Below, piece after piece: positions 1 to 10,952 of a stretch of DNA of 64,000 bases (position 1 is the first letter of the stretch; every line of letters begins with the position of its first letter). Under the pieces are notes generated by a model. The model worked only from the letters and a program-made list of their open reading frames with translations, was not told where the DNA came from and made no database searches. The stretch lies in the NCBI RefSeq assembly GCF_002575655.3, contig NC_053037.3, forward strand, positions 254,977,135-255,041,134, read 5' to 3'. Source of the DNA: Aegilops tauschii subsp. strangulata. Lineage: Eukaryota; Streptophyta; Magnoliopsida; Poales; Poaceae. Both the position numbers and the translations under genes were made by a program.

Positions 1-431
1 GAATATGATAATGCAATCTGAATATTGCGAATATATATGAAGTATTGATAGTGGTGGGAATCCGTAAGCGGTCTTGGTCTGGTCGTTGGACACAAACGAA
101 GTACACGAAGTTGCAATGGCTAACTTTTAACAAAACAAATTCCAAAGTCTAAACGACGCCCTAAGGGCTGTATATATGGAGGAAGAGGGGGGAATTTCGT
201 GGCCCTTGAGGAAGGGGTCCGAAACCAACCCTATCTCTTGTTTCCCCACACATACGGACTCTAAAAACAGCCTATACTTATGTATTTCGAAATTACATGG
301 GCCTGGCCCAATAATAAGGTGACGCAGCACCTAGAATAGCCTCTGGACGAAAGTTATGAAGTAGCATCTTGTATATTTCGTCCAAGGCTTCATGCACGCA
401 TTATGGTGGCTTCAACGTCCTGAAATCATCA
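1..431 (-). mobile_element. Ty3/gypsy 3' LTR fragment, cut by the window edge
   Basis: Read on the minus strand this is the first part of an LTR. It appears to start TGATGA at 431, just after a pol C-terminus, and carries a TATATATA-type box near 168-178. Bases 1-130 match the reverse complement of about 31887-32016, the R/U5 part of the LTR of the gag-only element at 31240-35839, with a single mismatch as I read it. The rest of the LTR has diverged. The LTR continues beyond position 1. The exact start at 431 is inferred from the TGATGA similarity and has no confirming target duplication. Confidence 0.75.
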
Positions 432-718
432 CTTGTAACTCCGTTCTTGTTCCCCATGCGCATGCCATCATCTCCATGCTTGTTCTTGCTCCAATGTTCA
501 TCCTTCTCAAAGCTAGGCCCTTCATTTGTAAGCAAAACAAATGTATCCAATTTAGGCAGCATCATATTCTCATGAACATTAGAATCATTACCAAGAAACG
601 AAAGTACCTGGTAATTTAATTGGCGTGCGCGAGCTCTAGTAATTGGTCCAGTATGTATAGCAGCAGGGCCTGTGGGTGTAACAATGGTATTGATGTCCTC
701 ATCAGAATAGTGAGAGAG
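401..718 (-). pseudogene. C-terminal tail of a gypsy (chromovirus-like) polyprotein, truncated
   Basis: The minus-strand frame encodes a basic tail with GPITRARARQL followed by an acidic and charged stretch, and stops at 401-403, about 30 bases inside the LTR. The plus-strand chromovirus polyprotein ends with the equivalent block [11 protein letters not shown], so this is the same position in a related element. Everything upstream (gag, protease, RT, integrase) is missing because the sequence switches near 719 to an inverted element. The open frame runs on to 883 only by chance through the antisense of that neighbour. Family: chromovirus-type Ty3/gypsy by similarity to the neighbour. Confidence 0.7.
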
Positions 719-3700
719 TGAACCACCAAAAAGAGAGTGAGCGCCACAAGCCCAAATTGAGTGCCTCCACGATGAGCGACAAGAACTTAGTCCTATTTGC
801 CACCAAATGTGAGATGAGAGAAGTGTGTGAGAACCCATCAAGTGTCCTACACTATGTCCTATTGTGCAAGGATGAGGTACCAAAAACTAACAACTCTCAC
901 GATCTACCTTTGGTGTTATCTTCTTTATTGCAGGAATTCCAGGATGTTTTCCCCGATGAGCTACCTCCGGGTCTACCTCCACTACGAGGCATTTAGCACC
1001 GAATTGATCTCATCCCCGGAGCGCCGCTTCCAAACAAAGCGCCCTACCGCGTCAACCCCGAAGAAACCAAAGAAATACAAAGGCAAGTAAAGCATCTCAT
1101 CGACCATGGACATGTGCGTGAAAGTTTGAGTCCTTGTGCCGTACCGGTCATTCTTGTGCCAAAACGAGACGGTAGCTTTCGCATGTGTTCCGATTGTAGA
1201 CCTATCAATGCTATCACCGTTCGTTATAGGTATCCCATTCCACGCCTTGATGATATGCTTGATGAACTTTGCGGTGCCACTATTTTTTCCAAAATTGATC
1301 TTAAAAGTGGTTACTATCAAATCCGCATACAAGAGGGTGATGAATGGAAAACCGCTTTCAAAACAAAGTTTGGTCCATATGAGTGGTTAGTCATGCCTAT
1401 GGGTTTATCGGAAGCACCCGGTACTTTCATGCGTCTTATGCATTACGTGTTTCGCCCTTACATTGGTGAATTTGTTGTTGTCTACTTTGATGATATCCTT
1501 GTGTTTAGCAAATCTCTCAAAGAGCATGTCACCCACCTTCGCACCGTGCTACAAACTCTTCGAAAAGAGCAACTTTATGCTAATATGGAAAAATGCCTAT
1601 TTGGTGTTGATACGCTTGTTTTCTTGGGTTTCGTAGTATCTTCTAAGGGTGTTCATGTTGATGAATCTAAGATCAATGGTATTAAAACTTGGCCCCAACC
1701 AACCAATTTGCAACAAGTGCGTAGTTTTCTTGGTTTAGCCGGTTTCTATCGCAGATTTGTGAAGGATTTTAGCACCATTGCTTCACCTTTGCATGCTTTG
1801 AGTAAGAAAAATGCACCGTTTGTTTGGGGAACATCTCAAGATATCGCTTTCAATGAGCTTAAGAATTTGCTTACTCATGCTCCCGTGCTTGCATTACCCA
1901 ACTTTGACAAACCTTTCAAAATTCATTGCGATGCTAGTGGTAATGGCATAGGAGGTGTGTTAATGCAAGAGAAGCGCCCAATTGCTTATTTTAGTGAGAA
2001 ACTCTCCGGAGCGCAACTCAATTACCCTATCTATGACAAAGAGCTATATGCTTTGGTGCGAGTTTTGCATGAATGGGAACATTACCTACGCCCTCATGAG
2101 TTCATCATCCATACCGACCATGAAATGCTTAAATACCTTAAGGGTCAAACTAAGTTGAACAAGCGTCATGCTAAATGGAGTGAGTTCATTGAGTCGTTTC
2201 CTTATGTCATCAAGTATATTAAAGGTAAGGAAAATGTTGTGGCGGATGCACTTTCCCGTATATGCATGCTTGTTAATCAACTTGAGTTAAATGTCATTGG
2301 CTTTGAGCATATAAAAGACTTGTATGAGCATGATCCTACATTTTCTATTCCTTATGCCAAGTGTTTGACGCATACTTCTTGGGATCGATACTACATCAAA
2401 GATGGATATCTTATGAGAGCTAACAAACTTTGCATCCCCGAGTCCTCTCTTCGCTTGTTGCTTTTGCAGGAATCTCATGGAGGCGGACTCATGGGACACT
2501 TTGGACGCGACAAGACATTTGCTACGCTCTCCAAGAACTACTTTTGGCCCAAGATGTTCCGCGATGTCAATCGCTTCACCAACCGATGCTCTACATGTCG
2601 CAAAGCTAAGTCCAAAGCTCAATCCCATGGCCTCTATATGCCACTTCCAATTCCATATCACCCATGGGAAGACATTAGCATGGACTTTGTGCTTGGTTTG
2701 CCTAGAACTCGAAATGGCAAGGATTCCGTTTTTGTTGTTGTGGACCGATTCTCCAAAATGGCACATTTCATTCCTTGCAACAAGATAGACGATGCTTCAC
2801 ATGTTGCATATTTGTTTTGTAGGGAAATCTTGCGCCTTCATGGAGTGCCGAAGACAATTTTCTCGGACCGCGACGTCAAGTTCTTGAGTTACTTTTGGAA
2901 GACATTGTGCGCCAAGCTCGGAATCAAGCTTTTGTTCTCTTCGGCATACCATCCACAAACCGACGGCCAAACGGAGGTGACCAACCGCACGCTCTCCACT
3001 CTACTACGCGTGTTGATAAAGAAGAACATCAAGGAGTGGGAGGAGTGCCTACCCATCGCCGAGTACGCCTACAATCGTGCAAGACATTCGACTACCGGCA
3101 AGTCCCCCTTCGAGGTCGTCTATTGCTTCAACCCATTGTCTCCATTGGACATTCTACCTCTACCGCTACAAGAGCGCACAAACATGGACGCGAGTGCCCG
3201 AGTCAACTTCCTCAAGAAGATGCACGAAGATACAAGAAACACCATCGAGCGCCAAGTACAACGACTCGCGACCAAGCTCAACGTCAACAAGCAACCCATG
3301 ATGTTCAACGTTGGAGATCTTGTGTGGCTACACCTTCGCAAGGATCGCTTCCCCAAGGAACGCAAGTCCAAGCTACTACCCCGAGCGGATGGACCCTTCA
3401 AGGTGCTTGCACGCTACAACAACAACGCATACAAGATCGACATCCCACGCGACAAGTACTCCGTGAGCGACATCTTCAACATCAAAGATCTATCCCCGTA
3501 CCATGGTGATGAGGATTTCGATCCGAGGTCGGATCTTTCCCAAGGGAGGGGAGATGATGCGGAGCATCCTACGGTCATCCCCATGGACCTACCATCGTCT
3601 CATCAAGAGCCAAGAGGACCTATGACACGAGCACGAGCTAGAGCTCTCGAGGTGACTTCCTTCCTTAGTGATATCACATATGATCCACTCGAGACATGGC

Positions 3701-3855
3701 TACTACCTAAGTCCGATATGCTATGCATGATCAGGTGTCAAGAGGACCCTCACGAAGATGCACGTGAAGACGGACAAGCCACCAAGTCCATGGATGAAGA
3801 GAACCAACGGAAGAAGGCAAGTTCACCTTCCAGGCCCCGGACATCCGGCCCCTGA
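719..3855 (+). pseudogene. pol: Chromovirus pol: reverse transcriptase, RNase H, integrase
   Basis: One reading frame runs from about 719 to the stop at 3853-3855 with a single in-frame TAG at 994-996; the frame continues unchanged on both sides, so this looks like a point mutation. The frame has no true start because its 5' end is cut off. Order of domains: RT with YFDD at 1483-1494; RNase H from about 1930 (DASGNGIGG) to the ADALSR motif near 2243; integrase with an HHCC zinc finger (2470-2610) and D-D35-E catalytic acids at codons 2683, 2866 and 2974. A CRM-like tail follows, ending in a [11 protein letters not shown] block and acidic residues. These enzymes copy the element RNA into DNA and insert it. 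Apart from the TAG and the missing gag it is unusually well kept, suggesting recent activity. Confidence 0.9.
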
Positions 3856-4190
3856 AGATGTCAACAACAGCAGCAGCCCAGCCATCGAAGTGCTACAGGG
3901 CCCGGTCATCCGGCCCCAGCCCCGGACATCCGGCTCCTCTCGAAGCCCCGGAAATCCGGCCCCTCTCCCGGACATCCGGCGCCACGCGACAGAAACTACA
4001 GTAGCTGAACCCTCAAGCCCGGACATCTGGCGTCCAGCCCGAACATCCGGCCCCAGCCCGGAAATCCGGCCAAAAGCCCGGACATCCGGCGCCACGCTAC
4101 AGAACATCCAGAAGTTTTGCCCTCCAGCCCGGACATCCGGCCCCCCAGCTCGGACATCCGGCCCCTCCTGAAGCCCGGGACATCCGGCCA
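3836..4190 (+). repeat. Twelve irregular copies of a CCCGGACATCCGGC motif
   Basis: The core CCGGACATCCGG, or a one-base variant, occurs about 12 times at spacings of roughly 19 to 60 bases. CCGGA and TCCGG form a 5-base inverted repeat around CA. The first copy lies in the last codons of pol (reading RTSGP before the stop); the others follow the stop codon. Variants such as CCGGAAATCCGG and CCGGTCATCCGG show it is not a perfect satellite. This could be part of the LTR or a 3' untranslated array. Confidence 0.9.
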
Positions 4191-4634
4191 CCCCTGTCTG
4201 CGCACAGTAAGGGCCTAGGCCCGTGTACCCCTTTGACCCCCTAGACTATATATACTCCTTCTCCTCCATCTTTCTAGGGTTAGCATTGGTTTAGCTCATA
4301 TGTGAGATAGAGCATTGCTCATCCATACGGATCTCCTCCTCGAGAGAGACTGCGGCCCCTCTTCGGAGACGATCCACGTTGGATTCAAGACCCCCTCTTG
4401 GGTGGCCCCCATCAAGACTTCCTTTCGGAGAAGAACCGGTTACATATGTATCGTCCCTTGTTGGATTTGGATCGTGTATCTCTTTGTGTTTCGAGGATCT
4501 AGCACATGTGTGGTTGTTCTTGTTGGTTTGAGTGATTCTCTCGTGTCTTTCCCTCGTGTTTCCCCTCGTGTTCTTAGTTGGGATCCGCTCCTTCCGTGAA
4601 AGATCGGCCATCTAGGGTTCCACCCTACATCACA
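3856..4634 (+). other. Chromovirus 3' noncoding region / probable 3' LTR
   Basis: Noncoding sequence between the pol stop and the junction with the next element. It holds the CCGGACATCCGG array, a TATA box, and a leader-like stretch ending near CACCCTACATCA. A TG...CA pair could be placed at about 3849-4632, but the 5' LTR is absent, so neither boundary can be confirmed. Confidence 0.5.
4247..4254 (+). promoter_or_regulatory. TATA box of the chromovirus LTR
   Basis: TATATATA sits in GACTATATATACTCC, about 380 bases before the end of the element, the usual place for an LTR promoter. A start site would be expected some 30 bases downstream. Confidence 0.55.
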
Positions 4635-5023
4635 CATGCTCCGTTCCTGGCCGTTTGCCGGGTCGACCTCGTCGTGGGGAAGCATCTCGTGTCCATCTTG
4701 CGATGGTCTCGGCGCGCATCCCGTGGCTCCATCATTCTTGGACCCCGCAACGTCGTCCTTGGCGTAGCCACAATGACCTTGTGAACCGCAGTGCCGCCTC
4801 TAGATGTAGTGACGCTCGGGTCATGGCTTCAAGTGGAGTGAGTACGACTCGTTCCACTGGAAGGGTGTGGAGAGCGCTCGCCGCTGATCCCGCCCGCCGG
4901 GGGCGTCTGGACGAGCAGCTTGGAGCCCGACAGTGCACCCACCGCCATGCTCTTCTTCTTCGGCACCATGGATGAAGAAGATTGACAATCTTGCACGAAG
5001 ACTATTGGAGTGGATCCGGACAA
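4635..5023 (-). pseudogene. Degenerate gag N-terminus
   Basis: A minus-strand start (MVPKKKSMAVGALSGSK, about 4969) opens a frame that is soon lost; related peptides continue in other frames (LEAMTRASLHLEAALRF, about 4830-4790), so at least one frameshift is present. Its position just behind the LTR and internal start supports gag. No conserved gag domain remains before the break at about 4635. Confidence 0.4.
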
Positions 5024-5051
5024 GCGATCCCCCTGCCTGGCGTGCCAAAGA

Positions 5052-5909
5052 TGTCGGAGTACGATGATCTATGGGACTGGAGAGGATCCCTTTGCAGTTC
5101 GGCTAGGGTCATCGACGAGCACAGACAGCAAATCCAACAGTACACGCGCGAGGATTTCTCAGGTTCGGGCCACCGTGGAGGCATAAACCCCTACTCCTGT
5201 GTTTGGGTGGTTTGACTTGGGTCTCAAGTTACAAGTGCAGCTTGCCAGAAAAACGTGAGCAAGGTGGAACTACTATGTAAGCTTGAGCAGTGTATCAACC
5301 CATGCCAAGGTAGCCATGGGCCTCCTTTTATAGACGAAGAGGGGTCACCATAGTGGCAGCATGGTCATTACATGTATGTGAATTGTAGCCTCGATGCTAT
5401 CGAACCTAATCCTGCATTTAATGCACCGTGAGCTGGTGGCCATCCTTTGGCAAAAACATCTCTCCTTCTGTACCATCGACGTGGATGAATCTATATTCTT
5501 GACACGTCTACCAGACGGGTGTCAATAAAGTAGATCTGCATCCGACGTGCTGACACGCGTCATGTTGACTCCCCTCAGGACGTTTGCCCGCTCGGCACCT
5601 AATGTTAAAAGGCCATCAACTCGTCGATGAGGTGGAGCGGTCGAAGGACGAGAGGGAGAACTTTCCGGCAAGGAGCTTGCCGGGTCTTGGCTTGCCGGCG
5701 CGAGGCTTGCCGGAAACTGAAGTCCTGGTCTTTAGTACGAACTTAGTACTTCTCGACAACCTGCCTGGAGGTCTTCTTCACGGTCTTGGTGCCCAAGTAT
5801 TGAGACTTGGGTTGAGCTATCCTCCGGCAAGCCCTTGCCGTCCGGAGGGCTGCAACTGCCTGTGCACAAGTCTAGGGTACTAAAGGACCCCTATTTTAGT
5901 ACACCGACA
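5052..5909 (-). repeat. Complete 858-bp gypsy LTR
   Basis: The boundaries are set by matching ends: the LTR begins TGTCGG (minus strand, at 5909) and ends CCGACA (at 5052), directly followed by the internal start. Inside are CCGGCAAG/CTTGCCGG-type short inverted motifs (5670-5860). A strip of 36 bases (5910-5945) separates it from the next element. Confidence 0.85.
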
Positions 5910-5945
5910 AATCTGTCAATTTATTACTTAACCGAAGCATGGCAC

Positions 5946-8900
5946 TGATGACCCACATGTATAGGGGATCAAACCTAGTCCTTTCGATAAGTAAGAGTGT
6001 CGAACCCAACGAGGAGCAGAAGGAAATGACAAGTGGTTTTCAGCAAGGTATTTTCTGCAAGCACTACAATAGTCGGTAACAGGTAGTTTGATAGCAAGAT
6101 AATTTGTAATGGACAAGTAACGGTAACAATAAATAAAGTGCAGCAAGGTAGCCCAATCCTTTTTGTAGCAAAGGATAGGCCAAAACGGTTACTTATAATA
6201 AGCAAAGCTTCTTGAGGGCACACGGGAATTTCATCTAGTCACTTTCATCATGTTGGTTTGATTCGCGTTCGCTACTTTGATAATTTTATATGTGGGTGGA
6301 CCGGTGCTTGGTGCTATTCTTACTTGACTAATCCTCCCACTTATGATTAACCCCCTCGCAAGCATCCAGAACTAGGAGAAAAGTATTAAGATAAAATCTA
6401 ACCATAGCATTAAACATATGGATCCAAATCGGTCCCTTACATCGTAGCGCATAAACTAGGGTTTAAGCTACTGTCACTCTAGCAACCCATCATCTAATAA
6501 CTACTCCACAATGCATTCCCTTAGGCCCAAACATGGTGAAGTGTCATGTAGTCGACGTTCACATGACACCACTAAGGGAATCACGACATACATATCATCA
6601 AAATATCGAACACATATCAAGTTCACACGATTACTTGCAACATGACTTCTCCCGTGACCTCAAGAACAAAGGTAACTACTCACAAATGATATTCATGCTC
6701 AAGATCAGAGGGGTGTTAAATAGCATAATGGATCTGAACATATAATATTACACCAAATAAACCATATAGTAATCAACTACAAGATGTAATCAACACTACT
6801 AGTCACCCACAGGTACCAAATTAAGGTTCCGGTACAAAGATTGAACACAAGAGATGACCTAGGGTTTGAGATGAGATGGTGTTGTTGAAGATGTTGATGG
6901 AGATTAGCCTCCCAAAGATGAGAGGTGATGTCTACTACACAACTTGTTCTCGTAGACTTGTGTTGGGCCTCCAAGCGCAGAGTTTTGTAGGACAGTAGCA
7001 ACTTTCCCTCAAGTGGGTGACCTAAGGTTTATCAATCCGTGGGAGGCGTAGGATGAAGATGGTCTATCTCAAACAACCCTACAACCAAATAATAAAAAGT
7101 CTCTTGTGTCCCCAACACACCAAATACAATGGTAAATTGTATAGGTGCACTAGTCCGGCGAAGAGATGGTGATACGAGTGTAGTAATGATAGTAGATGTT
7201 GATTTTTGTAATAGTAACAATAAAAAACATCAAGGTAGGAAGTAACAAAAGTGAGCACAAACGGTATTGCAATGCTTGAAAATGAGGCCGAGGGTCCGTA
7301 CTTCCGCTGGTGCAATCTCTCAACAATGCTAATATAATTGGATCATATAACCATCCCTCAACATGCGATGAAGAATCACTCCAAAGTTCTTATCTAGCAG
7401 AGAACATAAGAAGAAATTGTTTGTAGGGTACGAAACCACCTCAAATCTATTCTTTCCGGTCAATCTATCCTAGAGTTCGTACTAAAATAACACCTAGCTA
7501 TTCTTTCCGATCGATCTATCCAAGAGTTCGTACTAAAATAACACCATATGATACACATCAACCAACTCTAGTGTCACCTAGATACTCCAATGTCACCGCG
7601 AGTATCCGTGAGTTGATTATACGATATGCATCAAACAATTTTAGATTCATAATACTCAATCCAACACAAAGAACCTCAAAGAGTGCCCCCAAGATTTCTA
7701 CCGGAGAAACAAAGACAAGAACGTGCATCAACCCCTATGCATAGATTACCCCAATGTGACCTCGGGAATCCACGAGTTGAGTGCCAAAACACATATCAAG
7801 TGAACCAATATTATACCCCATTGTCACCATGGGTATTCATAGCAAGACATACATCAAGTGTTCTCAAATCCATAAGAGTATTCAATCCAATAAGAACAAA
7901 ATCTCAAAGGGAAAACTCGAGTCACAACAAGATAGAGAGGGGGAAACACCATATGATCCAACTATATTAACAAAGCCCGCGATACATCAAGATCGTGACA
8001 TCTCAAGAACACGAGGGAGAGAGAGATAGATTAAACACATAGATACTGGTACAAACCCTCAGCCCCGAGGGTGGACTACTCCCTCCTCATCATGGTGGCC
8101 GCCGGGATGATGAAGATGGCCACCAGTGATGATTTCCCCCTCCAAGAGGGTGCCGGAACGGGGTCTAGATTGGTTTTTTGTGGCTACCGAGGCTTGCGGC
8201 GGTGAGCTTCTGATCTAATGTTATTTCTGATGGTTTCTCTATTTATAGGATTTTTAGGCATCGGTTTCACGCGAAGATGGGCCTCGAGGTGAGCACAACC
8301 CACCGGGGCCAGCTGGGCCCCTCGGGCGCGCCCTGGTGGGTTGTGCCCTCCTCGTGGCTCTTCTGGCTCTCCCACGAAGCTTCGGGGGTCTCTTTTGTTC
8401 CCAAAAAATCGTCAAAAAGTTTCAGCTCATTTGGATAACTTTCATGTCTGCACAAAAAACAACATGACGGTAGTTCTGCTCAAAACAGCGTCAGTCCGGG
8501 TTAGTTCCATGCAAATCATACCAAAAGCATATAAAATTGTTGTAAACATGGCATGAATACTTCATAAATTATAGATATGTTGGAGAAGTATCAAGAGGGT
8601 TGTTGGTGATGACGATGGCTTCGATTTCCCCCTCTGGAAGGGAAGTTCCCCCAGCGGAATCGCTCCACCGGAGGGCAAAAGTGCTCCTGCCCAAGTTCTG
8701 CCTCGAGACGGTGGCGCTCCATCCCAAAAGTCCTCTCCTTTTTTCTAGGTAAAAATGCCTTATATACTAGAAGATGGGCACTGGAGGTGGGCTGGGCTGC
8801 CCACCACCCACCAAGGTGTGCCTGTGGGGCCTGGCAAGCCCTGGTGTCTTGTGGGCACCAGGCAGCCCCCCTCTGGTAACTTTTTCTCGAGTGTTTTTTA

Positions 8901-9217
8901 TTTATTCAAAAACAATTCTTCATAAAATTTCAGCTCATTCGGAGAAGTGCAGAATAGGTAACTCTGACGTAGCTTTTTCAGGTCCAGAATTCCAGCTCCC
9001 GGTATTCTCCCTCTTTGTGTAAACCTTGCATATTATGAGAGAAAAGGCATTAGAATTACTCCATAAAGCATTATTATGCATAAAACATTATAAATAAAAG
9101 TAGTAAAACATGGTGCAAAATGGACGTATCAAGTCCCCCGAGCTTAGACCTCGCTTGTCCTCAAGCGAAAGCCGATATTGAGAATCAAGTCCACATGTTT
9201 AGAGAGAGAGGTGTCGA
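5946..9217 (-). mobile_element. 3' LTR and last 86 internal bases of a Ty3/gypsy element, with nested solo LTR
   Basis: The minus-strand LTR starts TGATACGTCC at 9131 and ends GGGTCATCA at 5946. Removing the nested solo LTR and its target duplication leaves about 1.5 kb. Just upstream of the LTR start the minus strand reads CTCGGGGGACT, a polypurine tract, so this is the 3' LTR. The 86 bases 9132-9217 are the end of the interior, broken by the CACTA element. This LTR type is very common in Triticeae genomes; I do not commit to a family name. No coding sequence of this copy is present. Confidence 0.88.
6926..8593 (-). mobile_element. Solo LTR of a gypsy element, TSD AGAGG
   Basis: The minus-strand LTR starts TGATACTTCTCC at 8593 and ends GTAGACATCA at 6926 (1668 bp). 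The five bases AGAGG stand on both sides (6921-6925 and 8594-8598), a perfect target duplication. The flanking LTR reads on smoothly across the site. A single LTR with intact duplication means the original element was removed by recombination between its two LTRs. It contains CCTATAAATAG on the minus strand near 8245, its likely TATA box. Confidence 0.93.
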
Positions 9218-9690
9218 CAACACTACCAAAAAAAGACACATCCGTGACATTTTGGGCCAAACGAAATTTTTTCCTATCATGCTTATGACACTTCTACGAT
9301 GATAATTGTGACAAAACCCGGTATCATCATAGATGTGGTGGGCTCCTACTTCTATGACAAAAAATCATGACAGAAAATGGGCTTTTCGTCCTGGGCGGAC
9401 CGGAGACGCGGCTGCATGACATTCTTGGGGAGTTCCCAGTACGATGGGTGGTCGAGGGCCGAGCGATGCGCGTTTCTCTCGTACACGTACGCACGTGGGT
9501 GCGAGGCGTTAGGCTCTAACTGAACCCGACCGAGGCGTTGGGCTCTAACTGAAGCCGAGCGATTGCACTGCAGGCTACGCGTTACTGAACCCGAGCGATC
9601 GATCGATCCCTTGCTGTTAACTGAACCCGAGTGATTGCTTCGCTACTGCTGCTAACTGAAGCCGATCGAACACTGCTGCCTCCTTCCCTT

Positions 9691-10485
9691 GATGAACAGT
9701 GAGCGTTGTTGGGGGGTTTGGATGAACAGTTCCCGGTGGGGGGTTGGATGAACATGACCCCGTGGTAGTATAGGCCGTTGCCGCTGGATGAACAGGACTC
9801 CGATCGAGCCGGTTGGGGGGTGGATGAACAGAACCCCGTGGAGGGGTGGATGAACAGGACGACCCCGTGGAGGACTGGTTGAACAGTAGCTGGTGGAGGG
9901 CTGAATGAACAGTAGCTGGTGGAGGGTTGGATGAACAGGACCCCGTGGAGAGGGTTGGTTGAACAGTAGCCAGTGGAGGAGCGCGCGGTGGAGGCTGGAT
10001 GAACAGGAGCCCGTGGATGAACAGTCACAGGTGGAGGCTGGAGGAGGTCGACGGTGGATGAACAGTAGCCCGTGGAGGCTGGAGGAGGTCGACGGTGGAG
10101 ATGAACAGTATCCCGTGGAGTCCCGTTTTGCGGTACGCCACACCCCTCCCGATGAACAGGACCCCCGTTTCGACTCTAGCGCTCCAACACAAGTCCGTTT
10201 CCTCTGTTTTGCGGTAGGCCACACCCCTCCCAATCAACAGGACCCTGTTTTGGCCGTAGGAGGTTCGTTTCCTCCGTTTTGTGGTACGCCAGACCCCTCC
10301 CGATGAAAAAGATCCTATTTCGACCGTGGCCGGTCGAACACAAGGCCGTTTCCTCCGTTCTGCGGTACGCCAGGCCTGGTTTCCATCAGCTGTTCCGTCC
10401 AAGCCAGTTGGCTCCCGATGAACAGCATGCATTCCGTCGCCTCCCGATGAACACGACGCATTCCGTTGCCTCCCCATGAACACGA
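9691..10485 (+). repeat. CACTA subterminal array of GATGAACAG
   Basis: About 20 copies of GATGAACAG or a one-base variant (GTTGAACAG, AATGAACAG, GATGAACAC) are spread over 800 bases at spacings of about 20-90 bases, all in the same orientation. In characterised CACTA elements, clustered subterminal motifs of this kind bind the element's TnpA-type protein. That role is inferred here. Confidence 0.85.
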
Positions 10486-10509
10486 GGACGACGTAGTTTG
10501 TCCGTTCCG

Positions 10510-10780
10510 ACGCAGCCATGTACACGAGCCCTGGCCGTACGTACGCGCGCGTAGGCGTTCGAGACTCCGCCCGTATGTACGTACGTGGCCGTATTTACTT
10601 TCTTGCACCCTGGCCGCTGTACGTACGTGTACATACTACGTGCGCGCCTCTACTACGACATGTGCCCTTCCTTACACGGCCATGGTTCATCGATGCAGCC
10701 TGCAGACAGACCGATCGTATGTACATACACGTTCGCGACCAGAATGACAACGCTACGTACGCTTCGCCGGGTGGGTCCCG
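10510..10780. repeat. CGTACG/GTACGTAC-rich segment
   Basis: CGTACGTACG, TATGTACGTACG, GTACGTACGTGTACATAC and ACGTACGC recur in this part of the CACTA element. The alternating purine-pyrimidine runs are self-complementary. Confidence 0.6.
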
Positions 10781-10788
10781 ACTGTCAG

Positions 10789-10952
10789 GCACTTCCTTGC
10801 GTGCGAAGATGTAGCTGGCGGGTCCCAGCAGTCAGGGGCGAATCATTATTTTTTTGCCCGTAATATGGACGCACTTCCTTGCGTGCGAAGATGTAGCTGG
10901 TGGGTCCCAGCAGTCAGGGGGGAAACATTTTTTTCTTGCAAAATACGGTGGC
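10789..10952 (+). repeat. Direct repeat, 82-bp period, two copies
   Basis: The block from GCACTTCCTTGCGTGCGAAG to the following A/T-rich stretch occurs at 10789 and again at 10871 with few changes. Looser relatives lie near 11005 and 12530. All are part of the CACTA noncoding region. Confidence 0.8.

Larger units (their letters stand above)
719..4634 (+). mobile_element. 5'-truncated Ty3/gypsy chromovirus (CRM-like)
   Basis: The element keeps the end of its gag/protease spacer, RT, RNase H, integrase and a 3' noncoding part with a TATA box, but has lost its 5' LTR, primer site and gag at the junction near 719. RT wording ([23 protein letters not shown]) and a tail reading [17 protein letters not shown] resemble the CRM clade of chromoviruses. 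Integration next to a chromodomain-type tail is not visible. The right end is set at about 4632-4634, where the sequence changes to the start of the next, minus-strand element. No target duplication can be checked. Confidence 0.8.
4635..5909 (-). mobile_element. 5' end of a minus-strand Ty3/gypsy element (LTR plus start of interior)
   Basis: On the minus strand a complete 5' LTR (5909 down to 5052) is followed by the internal start reading TCTTTGGCACGCCAGG, a form common at the start of Tat-type grass gypsy elements. A short degenerate gag start follows before the element is cut at about 4635 by the end of the plus-strand chromovirus. The remainder (rest of gag, pol, 3' LTR) is absent. Confidence 0.8.

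Noticed and set aside
1114..3855. Taking 1114 as the start of the chromovirus protein
   Set aside because: The codon there is GTG, and the same frame continues upstream past a TAG at 994-996 to about 719, so the protein is 5'-truncated rather than starting at 1114.
719..4634. Calling the chromovirus a centromeric retrotransposon
   Set aside because: RT is CRM-like, but no chromodomain-type or CR motif tail can be identified and nothing else in the window indicates a centromere.
9582..10525. Long minus-strand open frames of 148 to 193 codons
   Set aside because: They are antisense translations of the GATGAACAG array and neighbouring repeats; their Ser/Pro repeats come from the repeat, not from a protein.
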